50,881 nt of DNA from CAZJCK01 sp964544635 (GCA_964544635.1 CAZJCK010000017.1:1-50881); one strand, 5' to 3'. Positions 1-9,747 are shown, numbered from the stretch's first letter. Notes: generated by a model from the sequence alone, not told the origin. Numbers and translations are program-made.

Positions 1-211
1 TGCGCATCATGTCGTACTGCTCTTTTTTCTTCGGGTCGGAGAGCGTGTCGTACGCTTCAGAAATCTCCTTGAACTTCGCTTCGGCCGAGGCATCCCCCTT
101 GTTGCGATCGGGGTGATACTTCTTGGCCAGGGCGCGAAAGGCTTTTTTTATTTCGTCGGGTGATGCCGATTCGCTCACGCCGAGGGTGTTGTAATAGTCA
201 GTCATGGCCAT
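1..211 (-). CDS. dnaJ: Chaperone DnaJ, N-terminal J domain (partial)
   Basis: Only the first 70 codons are in the window; the gene continues off the left edge. The translation begins MAMTDYYNTLGVSES and contains the J-domain HPD tripeptide (KKYHPDRNKGD), which stimulates the DnaK ATPase. The start at 211 is favoured because a strong AGGAGG Shine-Dalgarno lies 9 nt upstream; a second in-frame ATG two codons later is also possible. It lies about 640 bp downstream of dnaK on the same strand, and hsp20 is upstream of dnaK, so this is a heat-shock cluster. The rest of DnaJ (G/F region, zinc fingers) cannot be seen. Confidence 0.93.
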   Translation of the reverse strand, partial: MAMTDYYNTLGVSESASPDEIKKAFRALAKKYHPDRNKGDASAEAKFKEISEAYDTLSDPKKKEQYDMMR

Positions 212-245
212 AGCGTATCACCTCCTTTCGTATGCCGTAAGACAC

Positions 246-289
246 TGTTACCCATGTCTCCGGTCTAACGTGTTACCCATGTGACCGGT
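246..289 (+). repeat. Two tandem copies of a TGTTACCCATGT motif
   Basis: The 12-mer TGTTACCCATGT occurs at 246-257 and 271-282, each followed by a CCGGT after three variable bases, giving a 25-bp period. This layout resembles the repeated TGT-Y-ACC-TATGT-type ends I recall beside IS481-like integrase genes. No transposase is present, so it may be a remnant end. The relation to an IS is an inference from memory, not a match. Confidence 0.4.
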
Positions 290-335
290 TGGTACCGGAC
301 GCCACCAACAACAAGCGGTAGGCCACCGGTTGTTC

Positions 336-367
336 GAGGGGCAGGCGAGGACGTCTGCCGCCCACGA
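336..367. repeat. Dispersed hairpin repeat, family A, copy 1
   Basis: Core GGCAGGCGAGGACGTCTGCC, flanked by GAGG and GCCCAC. It folds into an 8-bp stem with an AGGA loop; one stem position is a G-T wobble relative to copy 2. Related copies are at 765-794 and 3720-3749. Confidence 0.75.
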
Positions 368-493
368 ACCTACTACATCAATTTTTCTGGTGCGTGGCAG
401 GTGCCCACAATGCGATGCGTTGGTGAGACGGTTGTTTTACATTGAGGACGAGCCTGCATCATGCACCATATCTTAACACAATTTTGTCGTTCA

Positions 494-607
494 GTCTTCC
501 ATCTTTTTTGCATTCGGGTCAGGACCACAAGGGTTCTGACCTGCCGGCATTCTTGTCACGAGCACAGGGCTGGTGACCTGCAATCACCGTCTTCCATCGT
601 TTTTTTC
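494..607. repeat. Degenerate repeat block with hairpin
   Basis: GTCTTCCATC followed by a T run occurs at 494-509 and 589-607. Between them is a hairpin with GGTCAG (517-522) and CTGACC (536-541) arms, and a second degenerate copy of the CACA-GGG-TGACCTGC segment. Function unknown. Confidence 0.4.
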
Positions 608-764
608 ACGATGGCCGGGGTTAGCCGGCCACCGCGTGAACAGCAGGCAACATTTGCTCGATCCAGATTCATGTTGCCGACATCCAAGTCTCAAGTCGTC
701 GCAGGGCATTTTCAGCCCCGGGAGGCTGCCATCTGCATCCTTAATAATAGTCACCATATTGAGT

Positions 765-794
765 GAGGGGCAGACGAGGACGTCTGCCGCCCAC
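765..794. repeat. Dispersed hairpin repeat, family A, copy 2
   Basis: Core GGCAGACGAGGACGTCTGCC forms a perfect 8-bp stem with a 4-nt AGGA loop. It lies about 60 bp downstream of the dnaK stop codon. It has no T tract, so it is not a standard intrinsic terminator. Confidence 0.8.
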
Positions 795-853
795 ATGTTC
801 ATCATGGCAGGTGCGTCATCCGGCAGCCGTCGAACTCCGGATCTGCCCTGCGG

Positions 854-2755
<1,902 letters not shown>

Positions 2756-2803
2756 AGTCGCTCTCCTCTTATTTCGAGCTTTTCGTCGTCAATACTATCC
2801 GGC

Positions 2804-2830
2804 AAAAAGGCCGGTCGACTGCGACCGGCC
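2804..2830 (-). terminator. Intrinsic terminator after hsp20
   Basis: On the minus strand a perfect 9-bp stem GGCCGGTCG/CGACCGGCC with a 4-nt loop is followed by TTTTT. It lies 46 bp past the hsp20 stop and 50 bp ahead of dnaK. It would end hsp20 transcripts or act as an attenuator for dnaK. Confidence 0.85.
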
Positions 2831-2875
2831 CTCTGCAATCATCCTATGACGTGTTCGTTAGTTCGCGTCAATCGG

Positions 2876-3307
2876 TTACGAAATCTCGACATCGATTTCG
2901 CGCGGCTTCGACTCTTCCTTCTTGTGCAGGGTCAGCTCGAGGATGCCGTTCTTGTAGTCGGCTTTGACGTTTTCGGCATCGACCGTTTCCGGCAGGGTGA
3001 AGGAACGGCTGAACTGGCCGGCAGACATTTCGGTACGGACCCAGTTCTCTTTCTCTTCCTTCGTCTCAAAGGTGCGTTCGCCGCTGATCGTGAGAACCTT
3101 GTCCTTGATCGTGACCTTGAAGTCCTTCTTCTCCATGCCGGGGACTTCGAAGTTGATCCGGACGAGATCGTCGTTTTCCGAGATATTCACGCGCGGCACG
3201 AAATTGGTGTCACCGTTGGCCCACAGGCGCGGGGCACGGAAGAATTCGTCGAACATGGAGTCGATGTCGCGGGCGACGCGATTCGGGGAAACTGTCAGCT
3301 TAGTCAT
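2876..3307 (-). CDS. Small heat-shock protein, Hsp20/alpha-crystallin family
   Basis: A 143-residue ATP-independent holdase. The alpha-crystallin domain runs from about residue 37 (PRVNISENDD) through the conserved KNGILELTL signature near the C-terminus. The start is set at 3307 (MTKLTVSPNR) because AGGAGG lies a few bases upstream; an upstream in-frame ATG adding 15 Lys-rich residues has no such support. The gene is first in the hsp20-dnaK-dnaJ cluster and is followed by an intrinsic terminator, which suggests a separate, probably abundant, transcript. No CIRCE or clear sigma32 promoter is visible upstream; a sigma54-like sequence is noted at 3368-3383. Confidence 0.95.
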   Translation of the reverse strand: MTKLTVSPNRVARDIDSMFDEFFRAPRLWANGDTNFVPRVNISENDDLVRINFEVPGMEKKDFKVTIKDKVLTISGERTFETKEEKENWVRTEMSAGQFSRSFTLPETVDAENVKADYKNGILELTLHKKEESKPREIDVEIS

Positions 3308-3367
3308 TTTGGTACCTCCTGTGTGGTTATGTTTGCGTTTGCTTTTTTGCATTACGCCCGGATATAG

Positions 3368-3383
3368 AACAAGAGCCGTGCCA
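3368..3383 (-). promoter_or_regulatory. Weak sigma54-like -24/-12 sequence upstream of hsp20
   Basis: On the minus strand TGGCACG, 4 nt, TTGTT matches the -24 box fully, but the -12 box has TTGT where TTGC is expected. It is 61 nt ahead of the hsp20 start. The lost C at -12 weakens the call considerably. Confidence 0.25.
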
Positions 3384-3446
3384 ACGGCTGCAAGCCGTTT
3401 TATTACAATGGGTTATCCATTTGGATGCGGGAGCGGCCCGGTCCGC

Positions 3447-3484
3447 ACTGCCATATTGTCATACTATGCAGCACATATGGCAGT
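3447..3484. repeat. Perfect 10-bp inverted repeat
   Basis: ACTGCCATAT (3447-3456) and ATATGGCAGT (3475-3484) flank an 18-nt spacer about 140 bp upstream of hsp20. It could be an operator or a cruciform; there is no T tract. Confidence 0.5.
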
Positions 3485-3546
3485 CAATGTGCGTCATGAT
3501 GGCAGGGATTGGTAGTTGGAGTGGCAGTTGGGGAGAGAAGTTGCAG

Positions 3547-3588
3547 CCCGGAATCTCGAAGGCGCCGGAGGCGGATGAGAGTTCCGGG
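3547..3588. repeat. Dispersed hairpin repeat, family B, copy 1
   Basis: CCCGGAATCTC pairs with GAGAGTTCCGGG with one bulged base. The same arm design recurs at 3612-3637 and 28461-28503. Confidence 0.65.
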
Positions 3589-3611
3589 AGGTTTCAATGA
3601 TTAGAAAAGAA

Positions 3612-3637
3612 CCCGGAAGTCCTGCGGACATTCCGGG
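3612..3637. repeat. Dispersed hairpin repeat, family B, copy 2
   Basis: CCCGGAAGTCC, loop TGC, then GGACATTCCGGG: an 11-bp stem with one bulged A. It is followed by CTACAA, as is the copy at 28461-28503. Confidence 0.65.
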
Positions 3638-3719
3638 GCTACAAATTCAGATGAAAGCAATACAGCGTGCACGAGGACGTACACGCTGCACATTTTGCTG
3701 GCAGATCGGGTTAAGACAG

Positions 3720-3749
3720 GAGGGGCAGACGAGGACGGCTGCCGCCCAC
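3720..3749. repeat. Dispersed hairpin repeat, family A, copy 3
   Basis: Core GGCAGACGAGGACGGCTGCC, with a single A/G mismatch in the 8-bp stem. It lies 12 bp past the stop of the PQQ-lipoprotein gene. Confidence 0.75.
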
Positions 3750-3760
3750 GGACGATAGAA

Positions 3761-5212
3761 TCAATCCGGTCGTGCCGCAACGCCGCGGGGGCCGGTCTCT
3801 AACAGAGCGTCATCAGACTCAAGTTTGATGACAATCGACTTCACGCTACCGCTCCCGAGGTCTATCCTGACCTCCTTACGTGCGTACCCAATCGCACTGA
3901 CTGTCAATAAGGACATCTCTGAGGAAAGGTCCGTCAACTCGAAAGTGCCGTTTTGGTCAGTGAGTTGACCAAGGCTTGTCCCCTGTACGATGACAGCCGC
4001 ACCGGCGATTGGCTGACCAGTTTCTTCGTCAACCACCGTACCACCGGCTGACATTGTGCCTAAAGGAATCCCCGGCCTTGTGGCGGTGCCGAGAGAGGCG
4101 ATCTCCCCCTTATCTGTCGCAATATATATGAAGTCGCCGTTGGTCACAGGACTGACCGAAAACGAGCCCTTGAACTGGCGTCGCGCCGTCACCTTGCCGT
4201 CGGCAGTCCGCAGGCTGTACAATGTGCCGGCTTTGCTGCCGAAAATGACGTAATCGCCGGCCACAATCGGCGAGGCGCCGATGACATCCTCGATCTCGAC
4301 GGACCAGCGCAGGGCGCCGGTGGCGGCGTTGAAAGCGAGCAGCGACCCGGTACTGCCGGCGACATACAGGAAGCCGTCAGCGACCGCCGGAGAGGTCCAG
4401 ACGGGGCCTTCAATCTGCTGTTTCCAGATGATCTCACGGCTGTCGATATCGACTGCATAAACACCACCATCGAGATCGTTGGCGTACAACACACCGTTGT
4501 CGACCGCCATGGGTGACACGACAGCGCCGTCCAACTCAATCCGCCCGATCTCGGAGCCATTTTCAGGATCGATCAGTAAGAGAATGCCGTTGTCGGTGGC
4601 CTGGACAATATGGCTGCCGGTATAAATCGGCGGCGGGCCGAAGCGGTGGTCGTCGGCTTGAAATTTCCAGATTCGCTCTCCCTGCAAATGATCAACGGCC
4701 ATCAGGTAGCCCTCGACCGAACCGGCGATCACCTTTTTGTCTTCCAGGAAAAGCACACCGGGCAGCGGGTTATACAGGTCGACTGCCCAGATCTGTTTGC
4801 GCCGTGTCAGGTCGACACCACGCAGTTCGTTCTTCCTGTGACCGACGACATACCATCCGAGCGCCTGCCAGACCGCCATACCGCCGTCAGGCCAGCCCTT
4901 GGTGTTGATACGGCCGAGGTATTCGCCGTTGTCTATGGCGTACATCTTGATACGCTTGCGGCTCGACGGATAGACGAGTGCTTCCTGCGAAAGGGTGAGC
5001 GGGCCGGACGGTTTATCGTTGCTGCCTTCCTCCCAGATAATATCGAGTCGTCCACTGTAAGAACCGTCGTGGACCGCGCCCGCAGCCATCTGGCTGCCGC
5101 GGAAGTACGGCCAGGGGCGTTCCGCAGTCGAGATGGCGGCATCCATCTTGTATGTCTTGCCGCAGCCGACAGCCAGCAGGGCGAGTATGAGTATGGAAGC
5201 AATCCGCTTCAT
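3761..5212 (-). CDS. PQQ-type beta-propeller lipoprotein with C-terminal CarboxypepD_reg-like domain (BamB-like)
   Basis: A 483-residue predicted lipoprotein: MKRIASILILALLAVGC ends in a lipobox with Cys17 as the acyl site. Residues about 55-375 are repeated W-and-G-rich blades (such as IWAVDL, GVYAVDIDSREIIW, LLAFNAATGALRW) typical of a PQQ-like propeller, the fold of BamB. Residues about 388-465 form a CarboxypepD_reg-like Ig module (GGTVVDEETGQPIAGAAV). The start is placed at 5212 because its ATG overlaps the upstream stop as TGATG, implying translational coupling with the Omp85-type gene; a start four codons upstream is less likely. I infer it partners that barrel at the outer membrane, as BamB does BamA. 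No enzyme function is visible. Confidence 0.85.
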   Translation of the reverse strand: MKRIASILILALLAVGCGKTYKMDAAISTAERPWPYFRGSQMAAGAVHDGSYSGRLDIIWEEGSNDKPSGPLTLSQEALVYPSSRKRIKMYAIDNGEYLGRINTKGWPDGGMAVWQALGWYVVGHRKNELRGVDLTRRKQIWAVDLYNPLPGVLFLEDKKVIAGSVEGYLMAVDHLQGERIWKFQADDHRFGPPPIYTGSHIVQATDNGILLLIDPENGSEIGRIELDGAVVSPMAVDNGVLYANDLDGGVYAVDIDSREIIWKQQIEGPVWTSPAVADGFLYVAGSTGSLLAFNAATGALRWSVEIEDVIGASPIVAGDYVIFGSKAGTLYSLRTADGKVTARRQFKGSFSVSPVTNGDFIYIATDKGEIASLGTATRPGIPLGTMSAGGTVVDEETGQPIAGAAVIVQGTSLGQLTDQNGTFELTDLSSEMSLLTVSAIGYARKEVRIDLGSGSVKSIVIKLESDDALLETGPRGVAARPD

Positions 5213-8025
5213 CAGAAATTCCACCCGAAGAAGAAATCGAAGTCGGTGTTGGGCGAGATTTCGTCGAAGTCGGTGGTACGGCTGAAGTCAAAGCGGAGCA
5301 CCAGGAAGTAGCCGAGGGCGACGCGGAAGCCGGCACCAAAGGAGCCGAGCAGTTGATCCCATTCCTCGTCCCAGGCATTGCCGACATCGAAGAACAGGGC
5401 GCCACGAATGCCGGTGAAGCCGATACCGCCGAACGGGAAGCCGATGTGGAGGCGATCGATCAGCGGGAAACGGAGCTCGTTGGAGGCGAATACGACATTG
5501 CGCCGGTACCATTCGCGTCGATCGAAACCGCGGAACGACCAGGAGCCGCCGAAGTAAATGCGCTGCGGCTCAAAGCCGCTCGAGGTGTAGTAGAACAGAC
5601 GGTTGGCGAAAGCGGAGAAGCGGCCGAGGCGGAAGTAGTGCCTGATATCGGCCAGGGCGATACGGTTCCAGCTTCGGGCTTCGTCGAGGGCGGTGGTAGC
5701 GCCGACAGTGAGGTTGTAGCGACGACCGTCGATCGGCCCGGTAATATCCCACAGCGAATTGTCGTACACCCAGCTCAGGGTATTGGTCGAGAGGATGGCT
5801 TCACGGTCGGGCAGACCGAACCGTCTATCGCGAAACGAGTAGCGAACGAACGCGCCGAGATCAATACGATGGAACTTCGATATCGGGTATGATATCGAGC
5901 CGTGGAGTCCGGCGTTGCGCTCAAAGTAGTATTGATCATAGTCGTTGAAATATTCATCATAGAGATGAAAGCCGCCCAGCGCGTAGTTGATGCGGTGCTC
6001 ACGATTGACATAGGTCACACCGACGTTGAACGATTCCAGCAGTTCATCTTTGGTTTCGGCAGTGTTGGCCAGCAGGAAATAAAACTGGTGGTTGCCGAGC
6101 ATATCGGTAAGCACTGCCTGGAAGCCGCCGAGGGCGCCGTAGACGGGGTCCCAGCCCAGCGAGGTCTGGGCGATATCGAACGAATAGTCGGCGTTGTAGT
6201 CAACGGATGCGTCGACGTGCTTGGCCTGGACGGTATCGGGGTACCACGCAGAGGCATCGACAAAGATATCTTCCTGTGGCACCGCCTTCGGCTCTTCCGG
6301 CAAGTCCATGTGGAAGATCTGGAAACCGAGGTTCTGGTAGCCGGTAAAGACCAGCGCTTTGCCGTCGGATGACAACCTCGGGTGGAAGGCGCCGGTGATG
6401 AAATGAGTCTGCTGCGTCATCGCGCCGGTTTCGTCCATCAAAAAGAGGTTGAAGGTTCCCCCGCGATCGGATGCGAAGAAGATGCCGTGCCGGGTTGCGA
6501 TCGGCGACTGGTCGGCGTACGGCCCGAAGGTGAGCTGGACCAGGTGACGGCTGCGCAGGTCGAGACGGTACAGGTTGGTATGGCCGGCCGGACCATCGGC
6601 GCACCGATCGGAGGCGAACAGGATAGCACGGCTATCCTGCGTGAAGGTTGGATTGAAATCGTTGTATACGTCGTTGGTCAAACGCTCGTAGCTGCCCGAC
6701 GCGAGATCCAGCAGATAGAGGTCAGCCAGGCCGTTCTTGGTAATGCCGCGAAAGACGATCGAGCCGCGGTCGGGTGAGAAGCGTGGCGAACGGATGGTGA
6801 CCAGGGAATCGAATTCATATCGTTCGACCACGGAGCCCTTTTCGAGGCTGTACACGTAGATAACGTCGCGCTCTTTCGACTTCGACGAGAAGGCGACGAT
6901 GCCGGAGTCGGTAACGTCGATACCCGAGCGCAACAGGTAAAGCGATTCATACTTTGAGGAACGTTCGCCCTCGATCAGGGACTTTACTTCCTGACGGCCG
7001 CCCTTCAGCGGTTGCATGTAGATACCGGAGTAGCCCATGCGGTTGGCCTTGAAAACAACCCACTCCTTCTCCCCCGTACCGTCGTCCCACTTCACGGGTA
7101 CACCTTTGACGGAGTAGCCGTCGTAGGTGACCTGCCTGGCTTTCATCTTCGGCAGATCGTGGTCGGCGATCTGCGGGAAGTACTGCTTCTTGAGGCTGTA
7201 CTCCCATTTGCGGGAGACCTCGTTGAGATCGTCGCCGAGAGTGAGCTTGACGACTTCGTCGAAGTCGCGGCCCTTGGTCCAGTTCTCGAATATCAGGGTG
7301 AGCTTATCGGAGCCGTAGGTGGAATCGATGAAGGTGCAGATCGACTCTCCGAGCTTGTACATGAAATAGGTGCCGCGCACTTGCCAGAGGTCGGGAATGG
7401 TGAACAGCTGGTTATTGATCACCATGTCCTTCACGATCATGTCGGCCTCGGTGTCCCAGGTCTTGGACCAGAACTCGGCAATCCCCTCGGTAAACCAGAG
7501 AGGCGGATAGGTGGCGCGCATGGGGCCGTTGCGATCGAGCTGCTGGTCGAGTTTGGAAAGAGTGAAGACGTGGACCAACTCGTGGCGAATGACGTGATCG
7601 AACGCCTGGTAAGAACCATGATACGGCACAACCACGCGGCCCTTGGCGAATTCAGTGAAACCGCCGACCGATTCGGGAAGAAGGCCGGGGATGACGTTTG
7701 TCTGGCTGAAATAGCTTGGCGAGGAGTAGATGATCAGAGGGATCTTCTCGAGCACCTCGTGATTGAATTTTTTCGCCAGCACCCGGTAGCTGTCCTCGGC
7801 CGACTTGGCGGCCATCTGGGCGACTTGCGTTTCATCGGTGTAGAAGTAGATCCGGAAATGCTCGGTGGTCATGACCTGCCAGTCGAACTCGGTATACTGG
7901 ACCTTGTTCTTACCGAAATAGAACTGGGCGGATATACTGGACGCACAGAACGATACCACAAGTACCGTCATGACAAGCATCAAGAGGGAACGTGAGCGAT
8001 CAGTGTTGGACGATTGACTGGTCAC
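5212..8025 (-). CDS. Gluzincin peptidase / TolB-like propeller / Omp85 barrel fusion protein
   Basis: A 937-residue predicted outer-membrane protein. A signal peptide occupies about residues 1-33. A peptidase-MA-like metalloprotease domain follows, with zinc motif HELVH (148-152) and downstream glutamate in WFTEGIAEF (E180). Residues about 320-580 hold PD40/TolB-like propeller repeats (PRFSPDRGSIVFRG, FTQDSRAILFASDR). Residues about 605-937 form an Omp85-type barrel, with the L6-loop RGF motif (832-834), FFDVGNAW near 880, and a terminal Phe as beta-signal. No POTRA domains are apparent. It is translationally coupled (TGATG) to a BamB-like propeller lipoprotein. I infer a role in outer-membrane insertion, secretion or quality control; the substrate is unknown. 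The fusion of all three modules in one chain is the notable point. Confidence 0.88.
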   Translation of the reverse strand: MTSQSSNTDRSRSLLMLVMTVLVVSFCASSISAQFYFGKNKVQYTEFDWQVMTTEHFRIYFYTDETQVAQMAAKSAEDSYRVLAKKFNHEVLEKIPLIIYSSPSYFSQTNVIPGLLPESVGGFTEFAKGRVVVPYHGSYQAFDHVIRHELVHVFTLSKLDQQLDRNGPMRATYPPLWFTEGIAEFWSKTWDTEADMIVKDMVINNQLFTIPDLWQVRGTYFMYKLGESICTFIDSTYGSDKLTLIFENWTKGRDFDEVVKLTLGDDLNEVSRKWEYSLKKQYFPQIADHDLPKMKARQVTYDGYSVKGVPVKWDDGTGEKEWVVFKANRMGYSGIYMQPLKGGRQEVKSLIEGERSSKYESLYLLRSGIDVTDSGIVAFSSKSKERDVIYVYSLEKGSVVERYEFDSLVTIRSPRFSPDRGSIVFRGITKNGLADLYLLDLASGSYERLTNDVYNDFNPTFTQDSRAILFASDRCADGPAGHTNLYRLDLRSRHLVQLTFGPYADQSPIATRHGIFFASDRGGTFNLFLMDETGAMTQQTHFITGAFHPRLSSDGKALVFTGYQNLGFQIFHMDLPEEPKAVPQEDIFVDASAWYPDTVQAKHVDASVDYNADYSFDIAQTSLGWDPVYGALGGFQAVLTDMLGNHQFYFLLANTAETKDELLESFNVGVTYVNREHRINYALGGFHLYDEYFNDYDQYYFERNAGLHGSISYPISKFHRIDLGAFVRYSFRDRRFGLPDREAILSTNTLSWVYDNSLWDITGPIDGRRYNLTVGATTALDEARSWNRIALADIRHYFRLGRFSAFANRLFYYTSSGFEPQRIYFGGSWSFRGFDRREWYRRNVVFASNELRFPLIDRLHIGFPFGGIGFTGIRGALFFDVGNAWDEEWDQLLGSFGAGFRVALGYFLVLRFDFSRTTDFDEISPNTDFDFFFGWNF

Positions 8026-8142
8026 AGTTGGCTTGTTCCTTATCTTCCTACCCCCTGTACCCCACTAACATTTGTATAGACGGTCGAGTTTCCCCGATTG
8101 TCCAATCTCCTGTTGTGAACGGTGTTTCCTTAAGGATATCGG

Positions 8143-8165
8143 CGATTCGGCCGCCGGCCAAATCG
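8143..8165. repeat. Hairpin downstream of the GT9-GmhB gene
   Basis: CGATTcGGCC, loop GCC, GGCCaAATCG: a 9-bp stem with one mismatch, about 20 nt past the stop codon at 8185. It has no T tract, so it is a possible factor-dependent terminator or 3'-end stabiliser. Confidence 0.5.
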
Positions 8166-8184
8166 GTAACGGATGATCTGTTGA

Positions 8185-9747
8185 CTATTTGAGCAGGTCC
8201 TGGACAGCGTCGGCGAGGGTGTCGGCTCTGGCAACTCCGGGAACTGCGTCAAGGCCGTGGAGCTTGCTCTCATGAGTCGACCCGTAGCCGGTCCGGACCA
8301 GGACGGAGCGACCACCCATGACCAGCCCCAGGAAGAGGTCGTCGAGCTTATCACCGATCACAACCGACCGGCGAAGATCAATATGCAGGTCGGCCGCCGC
8401 CTGCTCGGCCATGCCGGGTGACGGCTTGCGGCAGTCGCAGCGGCGGTCGAATTGCTCCACCTCTCCCCCGGGATAGTGCGGACAGTAATAGAGGCCGTCT
8501 ATCTCAAGCCCCGCCGCCATCAGCATGTCGAGCAGCCTTTGGTGGACGCGCTCGACTGTTTCTCGGTCAAAATAGCCGCGGGCCACACCCGACTGGTTAC
8601 TGACAATGACTATCTTGTAGCCGCGCCGACGGGCCTCCTTGAGAGCGTCGACGCCGCCGGGAATAAGCTCAATGTCGTTCGGATCCGAGAGGAAGTGCCT
8701 GTCCTCGATCAAGGTGCCGTCGCGATCAACGAACAGGGCGGGATGCTGGCCGGTGGAACGGTCGAGGATGTCTCTTGCGATGTCGACGACGCTGTCCGGG
8801 TCGATGCGGGTGAAGCAATACCGTTCGTCGCGAAAGCACGGTTTATCACCGTGAATGGAACACGGCCGGCAGTATTCATCGACCGAGACAATCCGATCAA
8901 AGCGTCCGCGCGGCGCGAAGCCGAGTGCGGGATGGGTCGGTCCGAACAGGGCGATTACGGGAGTATTGACGGCCGAACTGAGATGGGCGATGCCTGAATC
9001 GTTGGCAATGGTGAGTCTCCCCTGCTCGATGACAGATGCAAGTTCGGAAATGGGAGCATCTGTCAGTTCGTAGACGGATGACTTCGGAATGTCGAGGTCG
9101 GGGAGGCGGGTGTCGGTTTCTGACGAGGTGGTCGCCCAGACAATATTCAGATCGTAGTTGCGGTGCAGGTCGGACGCGACCATCGCGAACCGTTCGACCG
9201 GCCACTTCTTGTTGGCGTGGGCGGCTCCCGGCGCGATGACGACATAACTGTCGAGAGCAAACGGGAGCATTGCCGAATCCGACGTCGTTGCAAGGAACGG
9301 ACGGGAGGCGTGGATCGTACCGTCAAGCTCCTTCACACACCGGTTGTACAGATCGATAGTATGCGGCCATTGCGACGGAATCTGGTGAGTGCGAGCGATC
9401 TGGCGACGTTCGCGTCGACGCTTTGGATAGACAGCTATACGATCGGCGGTTTGTACTTTGCGCACCGACCAGGAGCGCAGGTTACCGTGCAGGTCGGCGA
9501 CAAACGAGAAGGTTTCGTCGGACAGCGTGCGGATGAGCGTCAAGAGGTCACCGGTGGAGGCGTCATCGGGAATGGTGAGGACATCGTCGACACCAGGGAT
9601 CATTCGCACGACCGGTGCGAAGCGCTCCTTGGTGAGATACCGAATGCTGTGGTCGGGATAGCGAATTTTGAGATTGAGCACGGCCGGTGAGGTGAGGATA
9701 ATGTCACCGAGCGAGCTGAACCTGATTATGAGTCCCTGGCGTGCCAT
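8185..9747 (-). CDS. Glycosyltransferase family 9 fused to GmhB-type heptose bisphosphate phosphatase
   Basis: A 520-residue bifunctional candidate. Residues about 5-330 are a GT-B heptosyltransferase-like domain (IIRFSSLGDIILTSP at the N-terminus, IAPGAAHANKKWP, NDSGIAHLSSAV). Residues about 336-520 are a HAD phosphatase of the GmhB type: DRDGT (341-345) with the nucleophile Asp, SNQSG (383-387), a CPH...CDC zinc-binding loop (C422, H424, C437, C439) and GDKLDD (465-470). GmhB removes the 7-phosphate from heptose-1,7-bisphosphate during ADP-heptose synthesis, and GT9 enzymes use ADP-heptose, so the fusion links precursor supply and transfer. The start at 9747 is chosen because its ATG overlaps the uppP stop (TAATG) and opens the GT9 fold; the upstream extension is shadow sequence. 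Confidence 0.9.
   Translation of the reverse strand: MARQGLIIRFSSLGDIILTSPAVLNLKIRYPDHSIRYLTKERFAPVVRMIPGVDDVLTIPDDASTGDLLTLIRTLSDETFSFVADLHGNLRSWSVRKVQTADRIAVYPKRRRERRQIARTHQIPSQWPHTIDLYNRCVKELDGTIHASRPFLATTSDSAMLPFALDSYVVIAPGAAHANKKWPVERFAMVASDLHRNYDLNIVWATTSSETDTRLPDLDIPKSSVYELTDAPISELASVIEQGRLTIANDSGIAHLSSAVNTPVIALFGPTHPALGFAPRGRFDRIVSVDEYCRPCSIHGDKPCFRDERYCFTRIDPDSVVDIARDILDRSTGQHPALFVDRDGTLIEDRHFLSDPNDIELIPGGVDALKEARRRGYKIVIVSNQSGVARGYFDRETVERVHQRLLDMLMAAGLEIDGLYYCPHYPGGEVEQFDRRCDCRKPSPGMAEQAAADLHIDLRRSVVIGDKLDDLFLGLVMGGRSVLVRTGYGSTHESKLHGLDAVPGVARADTLADAVQDLLK

Larger units (their letters stand above)
212..853. other. Intergenic region between dnaK and dnaJ
   Basis: This 640-bp stretch has no convincing gene. 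Short plus-strand reading frames here have no family resemblance or ribosome-binding site. It contains a 25-bp tandem repeat (246-289), two copies of a GC-rich hairpin repeat (336-367 and 765-794), and a degenerate direct/inverted repeat block (494-607). No CIRCE element (TTAGCACTC-N9-GAGTGCTAA) and no clear promoter for dnaJ were found, so dnaJ may be read through from dnaK or use an unrecognised promoter. Confidence 0.6.
3308..3760. other. Repeat-rich intergenic region upstream of hsp20
   Basis: No gene is supported here. The stretch contains a 10-bp inverted repeat (3447-3484), two CCCGGAA...TTCCGGG hairpins (3547-3588 and 3612-3637) and one family A hairpin (3720-3749). It separates the PQQ-lipoprotein gene end from the hsp20 promoter region. 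Confidence 0.6.

Noticed and set aside
461..766. 101-residue open frame in the dnaK-dnaJ gap
   Set aside because: No ribosome-binding site, no domain, and it crosses hairpin repeats.
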